Source: Mariprofundus erugo | GTDB lineage: Bacteria > Pseudomonadota > Zetaproteobacteria > Mariprofundales > Mariprofundaceae | Direction: 5' to 3' | Length of the DNA: 64,000 bases | NCBI RefSeq assembly: GCF_005818865.1 | Contig: NZ_VBRY01000012.1 | Span: 1 to 64,000, forward strand | Part shown: in pieces, positions 42,136-51,691 of the stretch | Layout of the letters: each line of letters begins with the position of its first letter | Numbering within the stretch: position 1 is the stretch's first letter | Program-made: the position numbers and the translations under genes | The notes under the pieces: generated by a model | Seen by the model: only the letters and a program-made list of their open reading frames with translations | Database searches by the model: none | What the model was told of the DNA's origin: nothing

Positions 42136-43713
42136 ATGAGTGTACGCATATTAAGCGCGGCTCAGATGCGCTGGGCGGATGCAGCAGCCATGGCGGCCGG
42201 TATGACCGGGTTTGACCTGATGGATCGTGCCGGCAAAGCCGTGACGGATGCTGTGCTGGAACATATGCCCGACTTCGGTCGGGTCGTGATTGTGACCGGT
42301 TCGGGCAATAATGGTGGCGATGGTTTTGCTGCCGCCCGCTATTTGCGACAGCGGGGGGTGCCGGTTACGCTGGTGATGCTGACCCCGCTTGACCAGTTGC
42401 CTGAAAATGTGCGCTTGCATGCACAGCTTGCAAGAGATGTCGGAGCCAAGCTTCGGGAGGCCGTATGCGATGTCAGTTTTACCGAACTTAATCGTTGGCT
42501 GGCAAGAGCTGTTATTGTGGTGGATGCCATTCTTGGCAGTGGTGTGAACAGAGTGCTTGCCGGGCGCGTGGCAGAGGCTGTTGCGCAGATCAATCTTTCC
42601 GGTCGTCCGGTGTTGAGTATTGATATTGCCAGTGGCCTTAATGCAGATACCGGTCAGGTGATGGGTGATGCGATCCATGCCGGCTACACACTTCCGGTTG
42701 CTGCCTGTAAATGGGGATACTGGATGGGGCATGGTCCCGAGTACTCCGGCACCCTGCTGCCTGTTGCCTGTATCGGTATTGAAGATGCTCTGCTGTGCAG
42801 AGCCTGGTCTGCTGTGGCTGATCCCTCCGCCTGTGAATATACGGTGCCGCTAAACAGTGCAAATTTTATCGATGTGGAGGCGATGGAGCGTGGCTGGCCG
42901 AGACGCTCGCGCCTGTCGCATAAAGGCAGTTTTGGTCATGTATGGGTCTTTGGCGGTTCTCCCGGTTTTACCGGGGCACCGAAGCTTGCGGCTCTGGGGG
43001 CGCTTGCCTCCGGTGCAGGTCTGGTCAGCGTGGTGTGTCCGGATGAGGTGTGGCCGGTCGTAGCTGCGGGCAGTCTTGAAGCCATGGTTCACAGTCACTC
43101 CTCCCGATGCTGGCAGAGTGATGAAGCGGAAGAGGTGGTGGCTCAGGCTGACGCCGTAGTGGCGGGGCCCGGTTGGGGAATTGGTCAGCAGTCGTTGTTG
43201 ACCGGCCTGTTGGCCACTTCGCGTCCTCTTCTGCTTGATGCCGATGCACTGAATATGATCGCCGCAGATGCCCGCTTGCAGGCGTCTGTCAGGGAGCGCA
43301 GTGGTGTAACCGTATTGACGCCGCATCCGGGCGAGGCTGCCCGTATGCTGGGGTGCAGCGTGGATGAGGTTCAGGCCGATCGCAAACGATCCGTGCTTAA
43401 GCTGGCACGCTGCTATGCAAGCTGGGTGGTTCTGAAAGGGCATGAGACGCTGATTTCCTCGCCGGCAGGGGATCTGACGCTGAATCCGTTTGGCTCTCCG
43501 CAACTGGCGGTCGCAGGATCCGGAGATGTGCTGGCCGGCATGCTTGGTCGTCAACTGGCATTCTGGCGGCGCCAGGGCGGGGATATCGGATCGATGATTG
43601 CTGCTGCCGTGGCATTGCATGGATCAGCAGGTGAGCGGTCGGGCTGGTATCTGGCCAGTGAGCTTGCCGGAGTGGTGGCGTCGATGCGGCAATCTATTGA
43701 GAAAAGGCATTGA
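42136..43713 (+). CDS. nnr: Bifunctional NAD(P)H-hydrate repair enzyme Nnr
   Basis: A 525-residue fusion of two repair activities for damaged NAD(P)H. The N-terminal part (about 1-215, YjeF_N) is the epimerase, with MDRAGKAVTDAV, VTGSGNNGGDGFAAARYL and DAILGSGVNR. The C-terminal part (about 240-520) is the ADP-dependent dehydratase of the ribokinase fold, with VLTPHPGEAARML and GSGDVLAGMLGRQL. GGGAGGGAGAG just before the ATG is a strong ribosome binding site. In many Proteobacteria the neighbour is tsaE; here the sdh operon follows. Confidence 0.93.
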   Translation: MSVRILSAAQMRWADAAAMAAGMTGFDLMDRAGKAVTDAVLEHMPDFGRVVIVTGSGNNGGDGFAAARYLRQRGVPVTLVMLTPLDQLPENVRLHAQLARDVGAKLREAVCDVSFTELNRWLARAVIVVDAILGSGVNRVLAGRVAEAVAQINLSGRPVLSIDIASGLNADTGQVMGDAIHAGYTLPVAACKWGYWMGHGPEYSGTLLPVACIGIEDALLCRAWSAVADPSACEYTVPLNSANFIDVEAMERGWPRRSRLSHKGSFGHVWVFGGSPGFTGAPKLAALGALASGAGLVSVVCPDEVWPVVAAGSLEAMVHSHSSRCWQSDEAEEVVAQADAVVAGPGWGIGQQSLLTGLLATSRPLLLDADALNMIAADARLQASVRERSGVTVLTPHPGEAARMLGCSVDEVQADRKRSVLKLARCYASWVVLKGHETLISSPAGDLTLNPFGSPQLAVAGSGDVLAGMLGRQLAFWRRQGGDIGSMIAAAVALHGSAGERSGWYLASELAGVVASMRQSIEKRH

Positions 43714-43822
43714 ACAGAAACGGTGGCAGTTGTGACAGGGAGGGCGTAGTCTGGCCTCGACTTTGCCCGCTGTGCGGCGATGCTGTGTTATTGTTGCCGG
43801 GGCAAGCTGAAGAGGTGACGCT

Positions 43823-44215
43823 GTGAATGATCCGGGCAGATTAACCCGCAGGTCTTTATCCCCTCGCCTGTCAGTCTATCGCTGGCAGCCGGCCATGATT
43901 GCCAGTCTGGCACATCGGGTCAGTGGCCTGATTCTTGTTCTGTTTGTTCCTCTTTATCTGTGGATTCTCCATGGCATGACCGGCAGCACCGACGATTTTG
44001 AACGGATGCAGCAGTGGCTGCACTCGGGACTGGGGCGGCTATCGTTGTGGTTTGTGGGGGTGGCGCTCTTTTATCACTTTTGTAATGGTCTTCGTTTTCT
44101 CTCGATTGATGCCGGCTGGTGTGAAAGCAGAATGATGATGCGGCTGAGTGCACGTGTGGTGATCGCCATGGCCGGTGTGGCGGCACTGCTGCTGGCCGTG
44201 TTGCTGCTGGGATGA
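43823..44215 (+). CDS. sdhC: Succinate dehydrogenase cytochrome b556 subunit
   Basis: A 130-residue membrane anchor with three transmembrane helices. Typical SdhC features are SPRLSVYRWQPAMIASLAHRVSG at the start, where Ser/Arg help bind quinone, and FYHFCNGLRF in helix 2, whose histidine should be a haem b ligand. The start is GTG, preceded by GAGGTG. It opens the sdhCDAB order usual in Proteobacteria. A weak TTGCCC - 17 bp - TGTTAT pair about 30 bases upstream could be the promoter, with low certainty. Confidence 0.9.
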   Translation: MNDPGRLTRRSLSPRLSVYRWQPAMIASLAHRVSGLILVLFVPLYLWILHGMTGSTDDFERMQQWLHSGLGRLSLWFVGVALFYHFCNGLRFLSIDAGWCESRMMMRLSARVVIAMAGVAALLLAVLLLG

Positions 44216-44234
44216 GGGTGCAGGATATGCCGTT

Positions 44235-44597
44235 ATGAAGCTGATCAAGGAGCCGGGCTCTGCCCGTAGCGGATTTCGGGACTGGTATCTGCAGCGGTTA
44301 TCCGCAGTGGTGCTGGCGGTGTTGTTGCCACTGTCGTTTGTGGTGCTGATTCTGGTTTATACGGGCCACCTGGATCAGTTCGGATTGCTGGATATTGTCG
44401 ATAACTTTGTTTCCCGCCTGCTTCATACCATTCTGATCATTGCGCTGATTGTTCATGCCTATATGGGTTTGAAAGTAATGATTGAGGATTATGTGCCGGT
44501 AATCGGCTGGCGGGTCAGTCTGATTGGCGGCATGCTGGTGTTGATGTCCGGCTTCGGTATCTGGTGGCTGGCAATCATCTGGGCCTGGGGCGGCTGA
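44235..44597 (+). CDS. sdhD: Succinate dehydrogenase membrane anchor subunit
   Basis: A 120-residue three-helix protein with [20 protein letters not shown] at the start and [14 protein letters not shown] in helix 2, the SdhD pattern with the haem-ligand histidine and the quinone-site Asp-Tyr. ATG at 44235 lies 19 bp after sdhC, with an AGGAT element before it; a longer frame overlapping sdhC is not supported. Confidence 0.9.
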   Translation: MKLIKEPGSARSGFRDWYLQRLSAVVLAVLLPLSFVVLILVYTGHLDQFGLLDIVDNFVSRLLHTILIIALIVHAYMGLKVMIEDYVPVIGWRVSLIGGMLVLMSGFGIWWLAIIWAWGG

Positions 44598-44613
44598 TGA
44601 CGGGAGTGCAGTA

Positions 44614-46410
44614 ATGGGATATCTCTCCACCGACAAGGTGAAGCACCACTTTCATGATGTGGTGATTATCGGCTCTGGCGGTGCCGGTATGCGCTGTGCT
44701 CTGCAGTTGGCGGATGCCGGATTCCGGGTTGCTGTTGTGACCAAGGTGTTGCCAACCCGGTCGCATACGGTGGCTGCGCAGGGTGGTATAAATGCGGCGC
44801 TCGGTAATGTGACCTCCGATCACTGGCTCTGGCATATGTATGATACGGTCAAGGGCTCCGATTATCTGGGTGATCAGGATGCGATTGAATACATGTGTCG
44901 GGCTGCGCCTCTGCTGGTGCGTGAGCTTGAGCATCAGGGGGTTCCCTTTTCGCGTCTCGATGATGGTACCATTTATCAGCGTCCTTTTGGCGGGCAGTCG
45001 CGCGAGCTGGGTGAGGGTGGTCAGGCATCGCGTACCTGTGCTGCTGCCGATCGGACGGGGCATGCGATTCTTCACACCCTCTACCAGCAGAATCTCAGAG
45101 CGGGGACGCAGTTCTTTCAGGAGTATTTTGCCCTTGATCTGATCACCGACAGTGGCGGGTGTCAGGGGGTGATGGCCTGGGATATTGCTGCCGGAGCCTA
45201 TCATCTGTTTCAGGCCAAGGCTGTGGTGCTGGCTACAGGTGGTGCCGGTCGTATATTCAAGGTGACGACCAATGCCCATATCTGTACCGGTGATGGCGGT
45301 GCGCTGGCTGTAAGGGCCGGTCTGCCGATCGAGGATATGGAGTTTTTCCAGTTTCACCCGACCGGTATTGCCGATGTGGGACCGCTGATTACCGAGGGTG
45401 TCAGGGGGGAGGGTGGCTATCTCCTCAATAGTGAAGGAGAGCGCTTTATGGAGCGCTATGCCCCGACGGCCCGTGATCTCGCCAGTCGTGATGTGGTTTC
45501 CCGTGCGATTGCCATGGAGATTCGTGAAGGCCGGGGGTGTGGACCGAAGCGGGACCATGTGCTGCTCAAGCTCGATCACCTCGGTGAGGAGCTGATCCTC
45601 TCGAAGCTGCCCAATATTCATGAGCTCGCACTGCGTTTTGCCGGTGTGGACTGTATTCACGAGCCGATTCCTGTGCAGCCCACCATGCACTACACGATGG
45701 GCGGGGTGCCGACCAACCGTTTCGGTGAAGTGGTTGTCAAAGGTGCCGGTGGCCAGGAGCAGTCGTTTGGCGGCCTCTATGCGATTGGTGAGGGAGCCTG
45801 TGTGTCCGTGCACGGGGCGAACCGGCTGGGTGGAAACTCCCTGCTTGAGATTGTCGTATTCGGGCGGGCGTGCGGAAATCAGATCATCAAACAGCTGAAA
45901 CAGCAGCCGTACCATGCGCCACTGGCCAGAGAGTGCTGGCAGGGTGGTGTGCAGCGGGTTGAGCACTGGCTGGAGCGGGCCGGCAGTCAGGATGGTCCGC
46001 GAGTGGCTGAATTGCGTACCCGCATGCAGACGGTGATGCAGGATCATTTCAGTGTTTATCGTACAGAGGCGGTGATGGAAGAGGGGATTCAGCTGCTGGA
46101 GGCGCTGGCCGCCGAATTGCCTCATGCAGTACTCTCCGATGCTTGTCGCATTTTCAATACCGAGCTGGTTGAGGCGCTGGAACTGGAAAACCTGATGGCA
46201 CTTGCCCGTATTACCGCAGCCGGTGCGCTGGCGCGCCGGGAGTCGCGGGGGGCGCATGCCCGTGATGATTATCCGGAGCGGGATGATGTGTTATGGCTGA
46301 AGCATACGCTGGGCTCCATCCATGATGGCAGGGTGGGACTGGATTACAAACCGGTGCGTTTGCAGCCGATGACGGTCGAGTCGTTTCCGCCGAAGAAGAG
46401 GGTCTATTGA
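44614..46410 (+). CDS. sdhA: Succinate dehydrogenase flavoprotein subunit
   Basis: A 598-residue catalytic subunit that oxidises succinate to fumarate with covalent FAD. It has the dinucleotide motif [19 protein letters not shown], the FAD-linking histidine in [10 protein letters not shown], active-site residues in FHPTGIAD and the GEGGYLLN block, and the catalytic arginine region [13 protein letters not shown]. The C-terminal helical domain is full length. It is 16 bp after sdhD and 1 bp before sdhB. Confidence 0.97.
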   Translation: MGYLSTDKVKHHFHDVVIIGSGGAGMRCALQLADAGFRVAVVTKVLPTRSHTVAAQGGINAALGNVTSDHWLWHMYDTVKGSDYLGDQDAIEYMCRAAPLLVRELEHQGVPFSRLDDGTIYQRPFGGQSRELGEGGQASRTCAAADRTGHAILHTLYQQNLRAGTQFFQEYFALDLITDSGGCQGVMAWDIAAGAYHLFQAKAVVLATGGAGRIFKVTTNAHICTGDGGALAVRAGLPIEDMEFFQFHPTGIADVGPLITEGVRGEGGYLLNSEGERFMERYAPTARDLASRDVVSRAIAMEIREGRGCGPKRDHVLLKLDHLGEELILSKLPNIHELALRFAGVDCIHEPIPVQPTMHYTMGGVPTNRFGEVVVKGAGGQEQSFGGLYAIGEGACVSVHGANRLGGNSLLEIVVFGRACGNQIIKQLKQQPYHAPLARECWQGGVQRVEHWLERAGSQDGPRVAELRTRMQTVMQDHFSVYRTEAVMEEGIQLLEALAAELPHAVLSDACRIFNTELVEALELENLMALARITAAGALARRESRGAHARDDYPERDDVLWLKHTLGSIHDGRVGLDYKPVRLQPMTVESFPPKKRVY

Positions 46411-46411
46411 G

Positions 46412-47122
46412 ATGGTAGATGTGATCAGGCTTTCCGTATTCCGTTACGATCCGGAGACAGGCAGCAAGCCCTCGATGCAAAGCTATGAGGTGCCGTTCCT
46501 CAGGCCCGGTATGAAGTTGCTTGATGCACTGAATTACATCAAGTGGGAGCTTGATGGTACGCTGACCTATCGTCGTTCGTGTGCTGAAGGGGTTTGTGGT
46601 TCCGACGGGCTGAATATCAATGGTGTCAATGGACTGGCCTGTATCACTCCCATTGCCGGGCTCAAACAGCCGGTGCATGTGCGGCCGCTGCCGGGAATGC
46701 ATGTGATCCGTGATCTGGTGGTGGATATGGACCACTTCTTTGATCAGTACCGGCAGATACAGCCATGGATGAAGGCGACTACGCCGCTGCCTGAGCATGA
46801 GCGCTTGCAGAGTCCTGAGGATCGCGCCGCTCTGGATGGTCAGTATGAGTGTATTCTGTGTGGCTGCTGTACCACGGCATGTCCTTCATGGTGGTGGAAC
46901 GGGGATCGCTTTCTGGGGCCTGCGGCCCTGTTGCAGGCAAACCGCTGGATTGTCGACTCCCGTGATGAGGCGATGGGAGAGCGCCTGGATCAGCTCGAAG
47001 ATGCGTTCCGGTTATATCGCTGTCATCAGATTATGAACTGCATGGAGGCCTGTCCGAAGGAGCTGAATCCGACGGCTGCCATCGACAATATCAAGCGAAA
47101 GATTCTGGCCCGTAAATCATAA
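46412..47122 (+). CDS. sdhB: Succinate dehydrogenase iron-sulfur subunit
   Basis: A 236-residue electron-transfer subunit. The [2Fe-2S] ligands are in CAEGVCGSDGLNINGVNGLAC, so a Ser-Asp follows where the middle group normally has a CGSD pattern; the [4Fe-4S] and [3Fe-4S] ligands are in CILCGCCTTACPSWWW and CHQIMNCMEACPKELNP. All family cysteines are present. It passes electrons from SdhA to the quinone at the SdhC/D interface. Confidence 0.97.
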   Translation: MVDVIRLSVFRYDPETGSKPSMQSYEVPFLRPGMKLLDALNYIKWELDGTLTYRRSCAEGVCGSDGLNINGVNGLACITPIAGLKQPVHVRPLPGMHVIRDLVVDMDHFFDQYRQIQPWMKATTPLPEHERLQSPEDRAALDGQYECILCGCCTTACPSWWWNGDRFLGPAALLQANRWIVDSRDEAMGERLDQLEDAFRLYRCHQIMNCMEACPKELNPTAAIDNIKRKILARKS

Positions 47123-47225
47123 CGGTCCTGTCCGTGTGTGTTGCATTGACGGGTGGTGGCGGCGCACCGGGAGACGCAGGGTGAAAGTGCTTGAGGCTTT
47201 GTGGCTGTCTCGTAGGCTGTAGGGC

Positions 47226-47456
47226 ATGAATGAATCGGAACTCAGGGTGCGCAGGCTTCGCTACCGTTTGAACAGACAGGGGATGCTGGAGCTGGATGCA
47301 TGGCTTGCACGGTTGCTGCAGGCGGATTTTAACGATGCCGATACGGTGGGGGCGATTGAGTCGCTGCTCGAGTGTGAGCCACCGCATTTGCAGGCGATGA
47401 TGCAAGGTGATGTCAGGGTGCCGGAAGCTCTGGCCGGGTGGCTGGCATGCCGCTGA
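47226..47456 (+). CDS. sdhE: Succinate dehydrogenase assembly factor SdhE
   Basis: A 76-residue SdhE/YgfY (DUF339) protein needed for covalent FAD attachment to SdhA. RRLRYRLNRQGMLELDAWLARLL contains the conserved R-G/Q-x-x-E-x-D pattern (here RQGMLELD); the end AGWLACR is typical. It lies 103 bp after sdhB, a normal place. Its last codons overlap the start of the next gene, a cytochrome lipoprotein. Confidence 0.9.
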   Translation: MNESELRVRRLRYRLNRQGMLELDAWLARLLQADFNDADTVGAIESLLECEPPHLQAMMQGDVRVPEALAGWLACR

Positions 47457-48181
47457 TTGTCATGTTGATGTTGTTGCTGACGGCCTGTACGCCTGCTGTC
47501 GGCAATCAGCCGGTGGCTGCCCATGCGGGAGGTTCATCGGCTGGCGAAACGGTGCGGCCGGCATCGCAGCTGGTGTTCGAGCCGGATCATGTGAATGCGG
47601 GTGAGGCGCGTGAAGGGGATTCGGCCACGGTCTTTCTGCGTGTCAGAAATGCCGGCGATCAGATGGCCAGTATTGTTGATGTGACGACCTCGTGCGGCTG
47701 TACGGTGGCGGAGCCTGAGGAGCGCTTGCTGATGCCGGGAGGGTTTACCCGCATCCGGCTGACGATCGATACCTTTGCCAAGCAGGACGATGTGCAAAAA
47801 TGGGTTGAACTGACCGATGACCAGGGACGGCGCAGCCGCGCGTGGGTGACGCTGAATGTGACGGCAAATCCGCATCTTGATGCCACAAAGCGCTCGATCT
47901 TTGATGGCCAGTGCGGCTCCTGCCATTTTGCCCCGGCTGCAGGTAAATCGGATGGGCAGGCAATCTATCAGGCTGTTTGCTTGATGTGTCATGGCGCGGG
48001 CGGAGAGGGGGCCTATGCTCCGAAGCTGGCTGGTCTCAGGGATGTCGGGGCGCTTGCTGCACTGATTGCTGCCGGAACGGGTAGTCGTCATATGCCCGGA
48101 TTTGCCCGTGCACAGGGAGGGCCGCTGACGGCGGACCAGATTGATGCGCTCAGTCGCTGGCTTGCAACGCTGGACGAATGA
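47447..48181 (+). CDS. DUF1573 and dihaem c-type cytochrome lipoprotein
   Basis: About 244 residues with a lipoprotein signal ending in lipobox L-T-A-C. The first mature part is a DUF1573-like immunoglobulin-type domain (LVFEPDHVNAGEAREGDSATVFLRVRN as pattern, with VTTSCGCTVAEPEE). The C-terminal part has two haem sites, CGSCH at about 156-160 and CLMCH at about 178-182, and a likely distal ligand methionine in HMPGFARAQGG, with the class I ending IDALSRWLATL. DUF1573 fused to a cytochrome is uncommon as far as I know. Exported and outer-leaflet or periplasm-facing. Start may be GTG 47438 or ATG 47447; it overlaps sdhE. Confidence 0.78.
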   Translation: MPLIVMLMLLLTACTPAVGNQPVAAHAGGSSAGETVRPASQLVFEPDHVNAGEAREGDSATVFLRVRNAGDQMASIVDVTTSCGCTVAEPEERLLMPGGFTRIRLTIDTFAKQDDVQKWVELTDDQGRRSRAWVTLNVTANPHLDATKRSIFDGQCGSCHFAPAAGKSDGQAIYQAVCLMCHGAGGEGAYAPKLAGLRDVGALAALIAAGTGSRHMPGFARAQGGPLTADQIDALSRWLATLDE

Positions 48182-48231
48182 GGGGGGCGCCGCTATAAAT
48201 GCGAGTCCAAATTATAAGGGGTAACTACTCT

Positions 48232-48906
48232 ATGAAGAAAGATCTTGTCATTGCTCCATCCATTCTGTCAGCGGATTTTGCCCGTTTGGGTGAGGAAATC
48301 CGTGCGATTGATGAAGGTGGATGCGACTGGGTTCACTTTGATGTGATGGATGGTTCATTCGTTCCTCCGATCACCATCGGAGATAACATCTGCAAAGCCA
48401 TCCGCAGCTATACCAACAAGCCGATTGACGTGCACCTGATGGTGAATCACCCGGATACGCAGGTTGAGGCTTTTGCCAGGGCCGGTGCCGATATTATCAC
48501 GGTACACCAGGAAGCATGCATCCATCTGGAGCGCACCCTGCAGCTGATTCGTTCGCTGGGTAAGAAGGCGGGTGTCAGTCTTAATCCTGCTACCCCTGTG
48601 TCGACCATTCAGCATGTGTTGCACTGTGTCGATCTGGTATTGCTGATGAGCGTCAACCCGGGATACGGCGGGCAGTCATATATCCATGCTGTGACTCCGA
48701 AGATTCGTGAAGCGCGCAAGATGCTTGATGATGCCGGTTGCGATGCGTGGCTTGAAGTTGACGGTGGCGTGAACGTCAAGACCATTGCAGAGGTGGCTGG
48801 TGCCGGTGCAGATGCACTGGTGGCAGGTTCTGCTGTTTACAACACACCTGATTATGCGGCAGCGATCGCAGAGTTGCGGGCACTGGGTGTAAACGCGCAG
48901 AATTAA
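48232..48906 (+). CDS. rpe: Ribulose-phosphate 3-epimerase
   Basis: A 224-residue TIM barrel interconverting ribulose-5- and xylulose-5-phosphate in the pentose phosphate and Calvin cycles. Metal and phosphate motifs are complete: APSILSADFARLGEEI, VHFDVMDGSFVPPITIG, VDVHLMV-type strand (here IDVHLMVNHP), MSVNPGYGGQSYI, and EVDGGVNVKT. AAGGGG lies about 9 bases before the ATG at 48232, so I prefer it to the frame opening at 48199. A large hairpin follows. Confidence 0.96.
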   Translation: MKKDLVIAPSILSADFARLGEEIRAIDEGGCDWVHFDVMDGSFVPPITIGDNICKAIRSYTNKPIDVHLMVNHPDTQVEAFARAGADIITVHQEACIHLERTLQLIRSLGKKAGVSLNPATPVSTIQHVLHCVDLVLLMSVNPGYGGQSYIHAVTPKIREARKMLDDAGCDAWLEVDGGVNVKTIAEVAGAGADALVAGSAVYNTPDYAAAIAELRALGVNAQN

Positions 48907-48913
48907 TAGGGTC

Positions 48914-48960
48914 AAGTGGCGTTTGACTAGCAGTAAAGCTGCTGCTAGTCATCGCCACTT
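48914..48960 (+). terminator. Long hairpin between rpe and petA
   Basis: AAGTGGCG (48914-48921) pairs with CGCCACTT (48953-48960), and an inner 10-bp arm TGACTAGCAG (48924-48933) pairs with CTGCTAGTCA (48942-48951), separated by a small bulge. The loop is 8 bases. Only GTTATTTTC follows, so termination would be weak or Rho-assisted. Confidence 0.65.
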
Positions 48961-48989
48961 GTTATTTTCAAACTGAGGGAGGAGAAATC

Positions 48990-49586
48990 ATGACAGATCA
49001 AGCTGATCAGTCCCGTCGTAATTTTCTCTATGTCGCTGCTGGCGGCATGGGGGCAGTTGCGGCAGGTGCGACAGTGGTTCCGTTTATCGGAAGTATGTTT
49101 CCGGCGGCGGATACGCTGGCGGCAGCCAAGACTGAGTTCGATGTCGCGACGGTTGAAGCTGGGCAGCTGGTAGTAATCCAGTGGCAGGGCAAACCGGTAT
49201 TCGTGGTGAACCGCACAGAGGAATACCTGAAAGAAGTGGATGGCCATGATGCCATGCTCAAGGATCCTAATTCCGAGGCGATTGAGGCAGTGACTGCCGA
49301 ATGGATGACCCCGGAGAATCGCAAGTATCGTTCAATCAAGCCGGAGTATCTGATTGTGGTGGCAAGCTGCACCCATCTTGGCTGTATTCCGCTGTTCAAG
49401 CCAACCGCAGGCCGTAAGGAGTGGGGTGAGTCCGTTCCTGAAGATTGGCCAGGTGGCTGGCACTGCCCGTGCCATGGTTCGCTGTACGATATCTCGGCAC
49501 GCGTGATCAATGGTTCACCTGCACCACATAATCTGCATGTCATGCCTTACAAATATCTCACCGATACCAAAGTGGTTATCGGTTAA
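48990..49586 (+). CDS. petA: Ubiquinol-cytochrome c reductase Rieske iron-sulfur subunit
   Basis: A 198-residue Rieske protein of the bc1 complex. A twin-arginine signal-anchor ([20 protein letters not shown]) is followed by the soluble cluster domain with CTHLGC and CPCHGS, whose two Cys and two His bind the [2Fe-2S] cluster. A strong GGGAGGAG ribosome binding site precedes the ATG. First gene of petABC. Confidence 0.97.
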   Translation: MTDQADQSRRNFLYVAAGGMGAVAAGATVVPFIGSMFPAADTLAAAKTEFDVATVEAGQLVVIQWQGKPVFVVNRTEEYLKEVDGHDAMLKDPNSEAIEAVTAEWMTPENRKYRSIKPEYLIVVASCTHLGCIPLFKPTAGRKEWGESVPEDWPGGWHCPCHGSLYDISARVINGSPAPHNLHVMPYKYLTDTKVVIG

Positions 49587-49603
49587 TTCACAGGGAGGGG
49601 AAA

Positions 49604-50821
49604 GTGTTAGATAAAATCATGAAAACACGTCTGTTCGCCTGGATAGACGAGCGCACCGGTGCAGAAGCGATTATCAAATCACAGCTGACTGAGTATCCGG
49701 TTCCGAAGAATCTCAACTACATGTGGAACTTCGGTTCACTGGCTCTGCTTGTGCTGGTCCTGCAGATCCTGACCGGTGTATTCCTTGCCATGTACTACAA
49801 GCCAAGTGCTGCATTGACGATGGGCGGCTACACTGTCGCGTTTGACTCGGTGGAGCGCATCATGCGCGATGTGAATTTCGGCTGGCTGATCCGCTACATG
49901 CATGCAGTGGGTGCATCGGCATTCTTTGTTGTGGTCTATATGCATATCGGCCGCGGTCTCTACTACGGTTCCTACAAGGGGCCACGTGAGCTGCTGTGGA
50001 TTATCGGTGTGGTCATTCTGCTGATTATGCAGGGTGCGGCATTCTTCGGTTATCTGCTGCCATGGGGACAGATGTCCTTCTGGGGTGCAACCGTAATTAC
50101 CAACCTGTTCGGCGCGCTGCCGGTACTGGGTGAGTATCTGCAGCAGCTGCTGCGTGGTGGCTTTGCTGTGGGTGATCCGACACTGAACCGCTTCTTCTCA
50201 CTGCACTACCTGTTCCCGCTGTTGCTGGCAGCCATTGTTGGCGGTCACGTACATGCGCTGCATGTGGTTCACTCCAACAACCCTGAAGGTATCGATGTAC
50301 ACAGCGATGCAGAGCGGATCAACTTCCATCCGTACTACACCGTCAAGGATGCGTTCGGCGTCGGTATCTTCCTGACCCTCTACTGCTATGTGATCTTCTT
50401 CAACCCGCAGATGGGTGGCTACTTCATCGAAGTGGATAACTATGTGCCTGCAAACAATCTGCAGACACCTCCGCATATTGCTCCGGTTTGGTATCTGACA
50501 CCATGGTATACCATTCTGCGTTCATTTGAGAGCAAGCTGCTTGGTGTGCTGATGATGGGTGCCTCGCTGGCTATTCTGTTCCTGCTGCCGTTCCTGGATC
50601 GCAGCAAGGTGCGTTCAGCCCGCTATCGCCCGGTCTTCAAACAGATGGTGATCCTCTTCTTCGTGTGTGTCATCGTACTTGGCTATTGCGGCCACTCCGC
50701 ACCGACACCTACCCTGAAGCTGGTTGGCCAGATTGCTACGACCTACTACTTCCTGTTCTTCTTCGCACTCTTGATCTTGCCGAAATTCGAAAAGACCAAG
50801 CCTGTGCCTGATCATATTTAA
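49604..50821 (+). CDS. petB: Ubiquinol-cytochrome c reductase cytochrome b
   Basis: A 405-residue membrane protein with eight helices binding two b haems; paired histidines are in [18 protein letters not shown] and ALHVVH-type segments. The Qo-site motif reads PVWY instead of PEWY, a variant I recall from several beta- and gammaproteobacterial bc1 complexes. Start is GTG at 49604, with GGGAGG eight bases before it. The Qi side is conserved ([20 protein letters not shown]). Confidence 0.97.
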   Translation: MLDKIMKTRLFAWIDERTGAEAIIKSQLTEYPVPKNLNYMWNFGSLALLVLVLQILTGVFLAMYYKPSAALTMGGYTVAFDSVERIMRDVNFGWLIRYMHAVGASAFFVVVYMHIGRGLYYGSYKGPRELLWIIGVVILLIMQGAAFFGYLLPWGQMSFWGATVITNLFGALPVLGEYLQQLLRGGFAVGDPTLNRFFSLHYLFPLLLAAIVGGHVHALHVVHSNNPEGIDVHSDAERINFHPYYTVKDAFGVGIFLTLYCYVIFFNPQMGGYFIEVDNYVPANNLQTPPHIAPVWYLTPWYTILRSFESKLLGVLMMGASLAILFLLPFLDRSKVRSARYRPVFKQMVILFFVCVIVLGYCGHSAPTPTLKLVGQIATTYYFLFFFALLILPKFEKTKPVPDHI

Positions 50822-50833
50822 GGGAGAAGACGA

Positions 50834-51529
50834 ATGAAGTTGAAGCAATTAGTACTGGCGGCCACCGCCACCGTCTCTCTGCTCGCATCCGGTGCGGCAG
50901 TGGCCAATGAAGGCCACGGTCCTGCGCTTAAGCACGCCGAGGTTAATGTCACGGATCAGGCGCAGATTCGTCGTGGTCTGGACGTATTCACCAACATCTG
51001 CATGGGTTGCCACTCAGCCAAGTATGTGACATATAAAGGTCTGATGGATTATCCGGAGATTGGTCTGACTCGTGAACAGGTCGATGAGCTGCGTGGTTCG
51101 CATCCATTGACCGACGGTCTGATCAGTGATCTGAATCCTGAAGATGCCAAGGTCTCCTACGGCAAGGTGCCACCTGATCTGTCCATTATCACCAATGCCC
51201 GTCGTGGTGGAGCAAACTATGTTTACTCTATCCTGACCGGCTTTGAGCATGATCCTGCTGGCAAGGTACCGGACGGAAACTTTAACGAGTATTTCCCGGG
51301 TAACCGTATTGCGATGCCTGATCCGCTGTCATGGCTTGGTCATGATGAGTCGGAGACTGCAGAGCTTGAGAAACAGGCGCAGGATGTATCTGCATTCCTT
51401 GCCTTCATCTCTGATCCGCACCAGAACGAGCGCCGAGTGATCGGTTGCTGGGTAGTCGGCTTCCTGATCCTGCTGTCGCTGGTTCTCTGGCGTCTGAAGG
51501 TGGAAGTCTGGAAAGATGTAAAACACTGA
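50834..51529 (+). CDS. petC: Ubiquinol-cytochrome c reductase cytochrome c1
   Basis: A 231-residue cytochrome c1 with a cleavable signal (to about VAN, residue 25), the haem site CMGCH at 56-60, a Met ligand region NRIAMPDPLSW, and one C-terminal transmembrane anchor (VIGCWVVGFLILLSLVLW). It passes electrons from the Rieske protein to soluble cytochromes. It closes the operon, and an intrinsic terminator lies 20 bp after the stop. Confidence 0.96.
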   Translation: MKLKQLVLAATATVSLLASGAAVANEGHGPALKHAEVNVTDQAQIRRGLDVFTNICMGCHSAKYVTYKGLMDYPEIGLTREQVDELRGSHPLTDGLISDLNPEDAKVSYGKVPPDLSIITNARRGGANYVYSILTGFEHDPAGKVPDGNFNEYFPGNRIAMPDPLSWLGHDESETAELEKQAQDVSAFLAFISDPHQNERRVIGCWVVGFLILLSLVLWRLKVEVWKDVKH

Positions 51530-51550
51530 TCCTAACGATCAGGCTGAAGA

Positions 51551-51580
51551 AAAAAGGTCCGCCTCTGGCGGGCCTTTTTT
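51551..51580 (+). terminator. Intrinsic terminator of petABC
   Basis: AAAAAGGTCCGCC (51551-51563) pairs with GGCGGGCCTTTTT (51567-51579) through a 3-base loop, with one T-G pair, followed by a T-run. An A-run precedes it. Confidence 0.93.
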
Positions 51581-51691
51581 TATGAGGTTGAAAGTCCGGT
51601 GAATGAAGCCTTCCTTGACCGGAATCAGCCTGCTTCGTAGTCTCACCGACCCTGTAACGGGTTAGCTTCCAGCGGAGAAAATGCCTTATTC

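Noticed and set aside
44575-46257. 560-codon antisense frame in sdhA
   Set aside because: Result of codon bias in a well supported gene.
48924-48955. Sigma-70 promoter inside the rpe-petA hairpin (TTGACT with 17-bp spacing)
   Set aside because: The -10 candidate TAGTCA matches only two of six consensus bases.
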